Source: Gemmatimonadota bacterium
GTDB lineage: Bacteria; Gemmatimonadota; Gemmatimonadetes; Longimicrobiales; Gaopeijiaceae
DNA: 10,485 nucleotides
Direction: 5' to 3'
Assembly: GCA_026713345.1 (NCBI GenBank)
Contig: JAPOOQ010000641.1
Span: 1 to 10,485, forward strand
Shown here: in pieces, positions 1-5,502 of the stretch
Layout: every line of letters starts with the position of its first letter
Position numbering within the stretch: the stretch's first letter is position 1
Position numbers and translations under genes: made by a program
The notes under the pieces: generated by a model
The model's database searches: none
What the model saw: only the letters and a program-made list of their open reading frames with translations
Told to the model about the DNA's origin: nothing

Positions 1-1
1 G

Positions 2-106
2 GCCGCCGAACTCCCGGACGAGGTCTGGATCAACCGCGCACTCCCCGTCACGCCGGTCGATCGATCGGAGTCGGCCAACGGGAGAAAGGAGGCCTCACTA
101 AACTGA
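2..106 (+). CDS. C-terminal tail of an unidentified protein (5' end outside window)
   Basis: An open plus-strand frame enters from the left edge and ends at a TGA at 104-106. It gives 34 residues, beginning AAELPDEVWINRALPVTP and ending KEASLN. Nearly all codons end in G or C, as expected for a real gene in this genome, and this is the main support. No domain can be recognised in so short a tail. The last residues are polar and charged, like a disordered C-terminus. A minus-strand frame ends at 98, so the two would converge with a 9-bp overlap. Function unknown. Confidence 0.5.
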   Translation, partial: AAELPDEVWINRALPVTPVDRSESANGRKEASLN

Positions 107-675
107 ACCGGAAAGTGTCTCAAAGTCGTTGGCAGGTTCCGTGTAGAGGCCAGGGTCGGTGAAACCGCCCGGTTGACCGGACGGTTGGAGTATCGAGGCG
201 AAACAATGTACCGCTTTGATGTCAGGGTCAGCGTCAAGCAGGAGCCAATACAATGAACCTGGAATCCGATCCGCCCTTTCCCAGCACGGGCTGTCCACTG
301 GCCAGCCTCGGAACGGCCATTGGCCGTGAGGAACTTGCTGCAGATCGCAGACGAGATCTTCTGTATATAGCCGGGCGTGCGGTCCACGCTCCGAGGCCGA
401 AGCAGTGGATGGATGATCGCGCGTCTCCGTTGAAACGAGCAGGCGTCGGGCCGATCGGGTCGCGTGCAGCGGAGGAGCGTTCTCGGGTCCATGAGAAGGT
501 GCACCGCGCCGCTAGTGCCCACGTCGCGCAGGGCGTGGCCATCGAAGAGAATCCGCACGGAATTGCAGCCGATTGACGGCGCCGACGGATCCCGAGAGAC
601 GAAGTGCTCATACAGCGTCTGCTCTAGCTGAAGGCCTACCGTCACCGCCGGTTCCCTGATAGAGTCAATGGACAA
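98..675 (-). pseudogene. Possible decayed minus-strand gene with a frameshift; no intact gene in this stretch
   Basis: No convincing intact gene lies between 107 and 674. On the minus strand, one frame is open from about 675 (possible TTG start at 675-673) and reads coherently through LQLEQTLYEHFVSRDP and FDGHALRDVGTSGAVHLL, with mainly G/C third positions, to roughly 300-250. The adjacent frame then reads coherently to a stop at 98-100, through DADPDIKAVHCFASILQPSG and ending NDFETLSGSV. Two coherent halves in neighbouring frames suggest one gene broken by a frameshift near 240-300, but they could also be chance open frames in GC-rich DNA. I do not recognise the family. A plus-strand frame at 253-576 shares codon boundaries with the first half and is taken as its shadow. 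If the TTG start is right, this gene would be divergent from the antitoxin at 675. Confidence 0.25.
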
Positions 676-875
676 TGAGCATCAAGGCCGAATACAGGGA
701 TGGGGTGTTCGCGCCCCTGCAGGAGGTGGAAGAACCCACCCCCGGCGAGGTCTATCAGGTCTTCTCCGAGAGTGAGTTGAGACGGCTCGCGGCCGCCGTT
801 CCGTGGTTGAAGGCTTCGGAGCGCAGCTTCGAGTTCTGGGAGAACGAGGAGGATGCCGTCTACGATGGCCTATAG
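675..875 (+). CDS. DUF104 / AF2212-like antitoxin of a MazF-type toxin-antitoxin pair
   Basis: This 66-residue protein begins MSIKAEYRDGVFAPLQEVEE. That matches the short beta-strand N-terminus of the DUF104 (AF2212-like) antitoxin family, where an xxAxYxxGVxxPLxxV pattern is usual. The acidic C-terminus (residues about 50-66, SFEFWENEEDAVYDGL) resembles the toxin-binding tails of many small antitoxins. It overlaps the start of the downstream MazF/PemK gene, the standard layout for a co-translated antitoxin-toxin pair in which the labile antitoxin neutralises the RNase and usually represses the operon. The ATG at 675 has no strong Shine-Dalgarno. DUF104 proteins are often paired with PIN-domain toxins, so the MazF partner is the point to note. 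The family call is from N-terminal pattern and context. Confidence 0.75.
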   Translation: MSIKAEYRDGVFAPLQEVEEPTPGEVYQVFSESELRRLAAAVPWLKASERSFEFWENEEDAVYDGL

Positions 876-1203
876 GCAGGGCGACATCGTTCTCGTCTCC
901 TTCCCCTTCACGGATCTCAGTTCATCCAAGAGACGGCCCGCGCTGGTCCTGTCCCCGGATTCCTTCAACGCCGCCGGAGAGGACCTCGTGCTGGCGGCGG
1001 TGACCTCCCACATCACGGATGACCCCAACGCGGTCCATCTCTGGCGCGGAGACTTCGCGGAGGGTCGGCTCCCCAAGCCATCGATGGTGAAGGCCACCAA
1101 GCTGTTTACGATGCACTCCTCGCTCATCGCGAAGCGGATCGGGACCCTCGGCACCGAGAAGATGGAGGAAGTCCTACGGTCATTGCGCCGGTTCTTCGCC
1201 TGA
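865..1203 (+). CDS. MazF/PemK-family endoribonuclease toxin
   Basis: This 112-residue protein has the length and sequence of a MazF/PemK toxin, a cytoplasmic endoribonuclease that cleaves mRNA at short sequence motifs and arrests growth when not bound by its antitoxin. From the ATG at 865, the family N-terminus GDIVLVSFPFTD is at residues 6-17. RRPALVLSP (23-31) carries the conserved Arg-Pro loop, and VTS (46-48) carries the threonine equivalent to the conserved active-site Thr of MazF. The C-terminal half has KPSMVKATKLFTMHSSLIAKRIGTLG, split here only by length convention into KPSMVKATKLF and the helix-leading IAKRIGTLG, as in the family. A second in-frame ATG at 853 would add MPST; a GAGGAGG at 846-852 abuts 853 and is 12 bp from 865, so 865 is preferred by family alignment and spacing. 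The gene overlaps the antitoxin stop (873-875) by 11 bp, so the pair is probably translationally coupled. Confidence 0.9.
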   Translation: MAYRQGDIVLVSFPFTDLSSSKRRPALVLSPDSFNAAGEDLVLAAVTSHITDDPNAVHLWRGDFAEGRLPKPSMVKATKLFTMHSSLIAKRIGTLGTEKMEEVLRSLRRFFA

Positions 1204-1206
1204 GCC

Positions 1207-1254
1207 CGGATCGACCAGCCGGAGGATCCGAGAACCACCGCAGCATTCATGCGG
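1207..1254 (+). terminator. Weak hairpins after the toxin gene, possible terminator
   Basis: Two short inverted repeats follow the toxin stop at 1201-1203. CGGATC (1207-1212) pairs with GATCCG (1225-1230) across a 12-nt loop, and CCGCA (1238-1242) pairs with TGCGG (1250-1254) across a 7-nt loop. Neither is followed by a U-run, so intrinsic termination is uncertain. Confidence 0.2.
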
Positions 1255-1311
1255 CGATGCCACACGCATTGTTCGGATAGTTCCGTCCACCTGGCCAAAC
1301 CGTAAAGGCGA

Positions 1312-1340
1312 CTTGACCAAATGTCATGTTCTCTTGACCA
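1312..1340 (+). repeat. Direct repeat CTTGACCA x2, 21-bp period
   Basis: The octamer CTTGACCA occurs at 1312-1319 and again at 1333-1340, offset by 21 bp, that is two helical turns on the same face of DNA. It lies between the toxin gene and the tRNA. It could be a tandem operator or duplicated -35-like boxes, but no gene starts nearby on the plus strand and the match may be chance. Confidence 0.25.
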
Positions 1341-1395
1341 CGTCGTCCTCGGCGTCCGCGTTGGCCGAGCGCCAGAAGACGGACGGCACCGCAAG

Positions 1396-1469
<74 letters not shown>

Positions 1470-1530
1470 GAGATCGGCGGCCGTGGCGCAGGGGACTCCA
1501 GTCTGCCCGCGGCGACCTGATCACGGGCAT

Positions 1531-1559
1531 AAGATTGCCGGAAGGGCTGCGAATGGCAA
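1531..1559 (-). promoter_or_regulatory. Candidate sigma70-type promoter for tRNA-Arg
   Basis: On the minus strand TTGCCA (1559-1554) is separated by 17 bp from AATCTT (1536-1531). Transcription would start near 1524 and read into the tRNA gene after a leader of about 55 nt, which RNase P would remove. The -35 box is good and the -10 box only fair. Confidence 0.3.
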
Positions 1560-1618
1560 GCCGTGCGAAGCAGCGGGAGGTGTGCGGACCCCGGCCCCCG
1601 TGTGGCCACCGCCAGACC

Positions 1619-1648
1619 GTGACAACGCCGCCGCTCGCGCGGTATCTT
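1619..1648 (+). promoter_or_regulatory. Candidate promoter for the 1703-5493 operon
   Basis: GTGACA (1619-1624) and TATCTT (1643-1648) are separated by 18 bp and lie 55 bp upstream of the ATG at 1703. They resemble sigma70 -35 and -10 boxes in a region otherwise very rich in GC. The rest of the 1470-1702 gap holds the tRNA promoter candidate and no gene that I can support. Confidence 0.3.
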
Positions 1649-1702
1649 CCGGGGTGCGAGTACGCGGCAATATCGGTTCCATCCTGAAGAAGGGCCCTTC
1701 CC

Positions 1703-3586
1703 ATGACGACGAGTGCAGTTCTCCTCTTGCTGGCAGGCGTGCAGGCCGGGCCCGACCGGATCGACCTGGACCCCACCCGGATGACCCTTGACGCGGGCGA
1801 AACCGTGACCGTGACGGCCACTGTGCGGTCCGCGGACGGCGCGGTGCTGGGCGATGCCACGGTACGCTGGATCGCGATGAACCCGGAGATCGCCGCGGTG
1901 GACCAGAGCGGGCAGGTGACGGCGGTTTCTCCCGGTGAGGCCCGCATCGCGGCCCGCTCGGGGAACGTCATGAGCTTCGCCGCGGTGGTGGTGCGGGCGC
2001 TGCCGGTCGCCAGCCTTTCCGCGGAATTGCCGGAGCCTACGCTGCTGGCGGGAACGAGTGCGCCGCTGCGGGTCGTGGCGACCGGGCGGGACGGAGAGCC
2101 CGTGACCGACCCTGCGCTCACCTTCTCATCGAGCGACGAGACCGTCGCTGCGGTTGACGCGGTCGGGCGCGTGCATGCGCGCAGCGCGGGCGAGGCACAG
2201 GTAGCCGTCGCGGCCGGGGGTGTCAGCGCCACCGTCACCGTTACCGTCCGCGAGGGCGAACTCGGCCCGGTCGAGGTGTTCCCGGCCGAGATCCACGCCC
2301 GTACCGGCGACGTCATCCGCTTCGAGGCGCGGGCGTCCACCGCGCTCTACCCGGAGTGGAGCGTGACCGGCGGCGGCGCGCAGATCGAGGCGGAGGGGAC
2401 GGAGGGCGTCTTCGTCGCGGAGCGTCCCGGCACCTACCGCGTCACCGCCGTGTACGGGGAGGGGCGGGCGGCGGTCGCCTCGGCGTCGGTTACGTCCCGC
2501 ATCGAGGAGGCGGAGCTGGTGAAGGTCGGGCGCGGCGCGGCCGCGGAGCACCATTCCGGCGACACCTGGGTCTTCGAGGGCGCCAACGGCCGCGACTACG
2601 CCTATGTGGGCACCTTCATGTACGACTGGATGAAGGTCTGGGACGTGACCGACCCGTCCGCCCCCGTCCTCACCGATTCGGTGCAGCTGGACGCGCGCAG
2701 GATCAACGACGTGAAGATCCACGGGAGCAACCGCATCGGGATCCTGACGCGCGAGGGCGCCTCGGACCGGCAGAACGGGATCGTGGTGCTGGACCTGTCG
2801 GACCCGGCCCACCCGGCCATCATCTCGGAGTACAAGCGCACCGTCCCCGGCGGCGTGCACAACGTGTGGGTCGAGGGCGATCTCGTCTACGCGGTCCACA
2901 ACGGCACCAGCGACATCCACATCATCGACATCTCCGACCCCACCGCCCCCGACGAGGTGGGCCGCTGGGGCATGCCCGAATCCGACCACAAATCGCTGCA
3001 CGACGTCATCGTCCAGGACGGCTACGCGTACCTCTCCTACTGGGACGACGGCGCGGTGACGCTCGATGTAGGCGCGGGCACCCACGGGGGGACCCCCACC
3101 GAGCCCGCATTCGTGTCACGGTTCAAATACCCGGTCGGTAACACCCATACGGCATGGCGAGCTGGACGCTATCTCTTTGTGGGCGACGAGATCTTCCCCG
3201 ACGACTGGGACGCCGACGCCCCCATCGAGGCGCGCGGCTACATCCACGTCCTCGACATGGCCGACATGGCCAATCCCGTGGAGGTCGCGCGCTACGAGGT
3301 GCCGGAGGCCGGCGCCCACAACATCTGGGTCGAGGGCGATCGCCTGTACGTGGGGTACTACCAGGCCGGCCTGCGCGTGGTCGACATCTCCGGCGAACTG
3401 CGGGGCGACCTGTACCGGCAGGGGCGCGAGATCGCGATCCTCAAGACCACTGACGCCCAGTCGACGGTCCCCAACTGGGGGATGACCTGGGGCGCACAGA
3501 TCCACAAGGGTCACATCTTCACCTCCGACCTGAACTCGGGGCTGTGGGTGGTGAAGCTGGTCGAAGGACAGCGGATCATCTCGTAG
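1703..3586 (+). CDS. Exported protein with BIg2-type Ig domains and LVIVD-repeat beta-propeller
   Basis: This 627-residue protein starts with a short hydrophobic leader (MTTSAVLLLLAGVQA, residues 1-15) that looks like a signal peptide, though it lacks the usual positive charge. Two bacterial Ig-like BIg2 domains follow at about 18-98 and 101-183. Each has the family signature in which a variable or constant value is contrasted, for example DQSGQVTAVSPGEARI and DAVGRVHARSAGEAQV. A third, more divergent Ig-like domain covers about 188-265. Residues 270-622 are LVIVD-type repeats expected to form a beta-propeller, with repeated D(V/L/I)(T/S)DP..P turns at 314-321, 364-371 and 409-416, a variant at 518-525, and the phrase HN(V/I)WVEGD at 386-393 and 539-546. 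The likely location is the periplasm or cell surface, with a binding or scaffold role; no catalytic motif is seen. GAAGAAGGG at 1686-1694 is a usable ribosome binding site for the ATG. It is the first gene of a tight three-gene operon. Confidence 0.85.
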   Translation: MTTSAVLLLLAGVQAGPDRIDLDPTRMTLDAGETVTVTATVRSADGAVLGDATVRWIAMNPEIAAVDQSGQVTAVSPGEARIAARSGNVMSFAAVVVRALPVASLSAELPEPTLLAGTSAPLRVVATGRDGEPVTDPALTFSSSDETVAAVDAVGRVHARSAGEAQVAVAAGGVSATVTVTVREGELGPVEVFPAEIHARTGDVIRFEARASTALYPEWSVTGGGAQIEAEGTEGVFVAERPGTYRVTAVYGEGRAAVASASVTSRIEEAELVKVGRGAAAEHHSGDTWVFEGANGRDYAYVGTFMYDWMKVWDVTDPSAPVLTDSVQLDARRINDVKIHGSNRIGILTREGASDRQNGIVVLDLSDPAHPAIISEYKRTVPGGVHNVWVEGDLVYAVHNGTSDIHIIDISDPTAPDEVGRWGMPESDHKSLHDVIVQDGYAYLSYWDDGAVTLDVGAGTHGGTPTEPAFVSRFKYPVGNTHTAWRAGRYLFVGDEIFPDDWDADAPIEARGYIHVLDMADMANPVEVARYEVPEAGAHNIWVEGDRLYVGYYQAGLRVVDISGELRGDLYRQGREIAILKTTDAQSTVPNWGMTWGAQIHKGHIFTSDLNSGLWVVKLVEGQRIIS

Positions 3587-3592
3587 GCGCCC

Positions 3593-4510
3593 GTGCCCGA
3601 GCTCGACTTCGCCGCGGCGCTCGGACGCATCCGCCGCCTCGTGTGGCGGACGCCGGTCGTGCGCACAAGCGACGGGTGGCTCAAGCTGGAATCGCTCCAG
3701 CGGACGGGTTCCTTCAAGCTCCGGGGCGCCGCGAACCGGCTCCTCAAACTGACTGCCGCCGAGCGGGCCCGGGGGGTCGTCGCGGTCTCTTCGGGGAACC
3801 ATGGGAGAGCGGTCGCCGAGGTGGCGCGCATCCTCGGGATCCGTGCGACGATCTGCGTGCCCGACTGGACGGACCCGTCGAAGCTGCGCGGGATCCGGGC
3901 CGCGGGGGCGAAGCTGATCCGCGCGGGCGCCAGCTACGACGAGGCCGACGAGAGGGCGGCCGGGATAGTGGCGGCCGAGGGGCTGACTCCGGTGCACCCG
4001 TTCGACGACCAGGACGTGATCGAAGGGCAGGGGACTGTGGGGCTCGAGTTGATTGAGCAGCTCCCCGGGCTCGACGAGGTGATCGTGCCGCTCTCGGGTG
4101 GGGGGCTGGTGGCGGGTGTCGGGCTGGCGCTGAAGCCCCGCGGAGTCCGCGTCGTTGCAGTGTCGGCGCGGCGCGCTTCGGTCATGCTGCAGAGCCTGGA
4201 AGCCGGAAGGCCGCTCCGGATGCCCGAAGAGGAGACGATCGCATCAGCGCTGTCGGGGGGGATCGGGGACGACAACCGCTTCACCCTGCGGGTCGTGCGT
4301 GAAGTGGTGGACGAGCACATCGTCGTCGGGGAAGGCGATATCCGCGCCGCGGTGCGCCGCGCATTCCACGACCACAGGCTGGTCGTGGAGGGCGGGGGCG
4401 CAGTCGGACTCGCGGCACTGGGGTCGGGCTACCGCCCGCGCGGACGGGCGGCGGTGATCGTGTCCGGTGGCAACATCGACGGGCCCGCCCTGGAGATGAT
4501 GGCCGGGTGA
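3593..4510 (+). CDS. Threonine/serine dehydratase-like PLP enzyme (catabolic type, no ACT domain)
   Basis: This 305-residue fold-type II PLP enzyme belongs to the tryptophan-synthase-beta superfamily. GSFKLRG (residues 39-45) carries the Schiff-base lysine K42, SSGNHG (66-71) is the substrate and carboxylate loop, and SGGGL (168-172) is the glycine loop that binds PLP phosphate. EGQGT (144-148) and the late SGGN loop also fit threonine dehydratases. The expected reaction is deamination of L-threonine to 2-oxobutanoate, or of serine to pyruvate, in the cytoplasm. The protein stops after the catalytic domain. That matches catabolic TdcB-like or serine-racemase-like enzymes and not biosynthetic IlvA, which has C-terminal ACT regulatory domains. 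Hydroxyectoine-degradation dehydratases of the same fold are an alternative. The start is GTG at 3593, only 6 bp after the preceding stop and without a clear Shine-Dalgarno, so translation is probably coupled. Substrate is inferred, not read from sequence. Confidence 0.85.
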   Translation: MPELDFAAALGRIRRLVWRTPVVRTSDGWLKLESLQRTGSFKLRGAANRLLKLTAAERARGVVAVSSGNHGRAVAEVARILGIRATICVPDWTDPSKLRGIRAAGAKLIRAGASYDEADERAAGIVAAEGLTPVHPFDDQDVIEGQGTVGLELIEQLPGLDEVIVPLSGGGLVAGVGLALKPRGVRVVAVSARRASVMLQSLEAGRPLRMPEEETIASALSGGIGDDNRFTLRVVREVVDEHIVVGEGDIRAAVRRAFHDHRLVVEGGGAVGLAALGSGYRPRGRAAVIVSGGNIDGPALEMMAG

Positions 4511-5493
4511 TGGAGGCGACCCACCGGCTCGACCACGACTGCGACCACAGCCACGACCATTCCGCCCACTTGCGCGACAGCAGCAGACGGAGCCTTACCG
4601 CGGCCCTGGTGCTCATCGTCGGCTTCATGTGCGTCGAGGTGGTGGGCGGCATCCTTTCCGGCAGCCTGGCGCTGCTCGCGGACGCGGGCCACATGCTCAC
4701 CGATGCCGCGTCCATTGCCCTCGCCCTCATGGCGATGCATTTCGGCAACCGGGCAGCTTCGGCCCGGCGCACCTTCGGATACCGCCGGCTCGAGATCCTG
4801 GCCGCGCTCGCCAATGCGCTGACCCTCTGGGCGGTGTCGGTGTGGGTCGTCATCGAGGCTGTTCAGCGGTTTTCCGCCACCCCGGAGGTCAGGGGCGGAC
4901 TGATGCTTGTGATCGGCGCCGCGGGGCTGTTGGTCAATCTGGCGGCCGCCTGGATCCTGCACCGTCCCGCGAAACACAACCTCAACGTCGAGGGCGCTTT
5001 CCAGCACGTCATCGCCGACCTGCTCGGATCGGTCGCGGTGGTCGTCTCCGGCGTCCTGGTCTGGGCTTACGGCTGGCACATAGCCGACCCGATCCTCAGC
5101 GTCCTCATCGGGGTGCTGATCGTGGTCAGCGCCTGGCGCCTGCTGACGAAGGTCGTGCATGTGCTCCTGGAAGGCGCTCCCGACCACATCGACGTGCACC
5201 GCCTCTGCAGCGCGTTCGAGGAGGAAGACGGCGTCGTGACCGTCCACGATGTCCACATCTGGACCCTCGCTCCGGGATACGACGCGCTCACCGCCCATGT
5301 GATGGTCGAACCGGACTATCCGGCAGAGAACGACGGCCTGCTGGACCGGCTGCGTCGGATCGCCTACGAGCAGTTCAATCTGCAACACGTCACGCTGCAA
5401 CTGGAGCGCAGCACCGACCTCTGTCAGGAGGACCATGACGTGGGGAGTCTGGAGAGCCGGTGGCCGGAGATCGAGGGAAGCCGGGTCGGCTAG
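4510..5493 (+). CDS. Cation diffusion facilitator transporter, CzcD/ZitB-type (probable Zn2+ efflux)
   Basis: This 327-residue cation/proton antiporter of the CDF family sits in the inner membrane. It opens with a His/Asp-rich cytoplasmic tail (H5 to H20, including DHDCDHSHDHSAH), a usual metal-gathering segment. Six membrane segments follow between about 30 and 210. The transport site is the paired H-D motif: H61/D65 in ADAGHMLTD (TM2) and H166/D170 in QHVIADLLGS (TM5). The two-His two-Asp set is typical of Zn2+ (and Cd2+) CDFs, in contrast to the all-Asp site of Mn2+ members. The C-terminal cytoplasmic domain (from about 215) has VHDVHIWTLAPGYDALTAHV, as in CzcD and ZitB. The ATG at 4510 shares its A with the upstream TGA (4508-4510), implying coupled translation; a GTG at 4507 would add one residue. 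Why a Zn exporter is joined to a dehydratase is not clear from sequence. Confidence 0.92.
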   Translation: MEATHRLDHDCDHSHDHSAHLRDSSRRSLTAALVLIVGFMCVEVVGGILSGSLALLADAGHMLTDAASIALALMAMHFGNRAASARRTFGYRRLEILAALANALTLWAVSVWVVIEAVQRFSATPEVRGGLMLVIGAAGLLVNLAAAWILHRPAKHNLNVEGAFQHVIADLLGSVAVVVSGVLVWAYGWHIADPILSVLIGVLIVVSAWRLLTKVVHVLLEGAPDHIDVHRLCSAFEEEDGVVTVHDVHIWTLAPGYDALTAHVMVEPDYPAENDGLLDRLRRIAYEQFNLQHVTLQLERSTDLCQEDHDVGSLESRWPEIEGSRVG

Positions 5494-5502
5494 CTGAGCG
5501 CG

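Noticed and set aside
83..92. Strong Shine-Dalgarno-like GAAAGGAGG region near the left edge
   Set aside because: No start codon with a sustained frame follows at a suitable distance; it lies inside the tail of the upstream gene.
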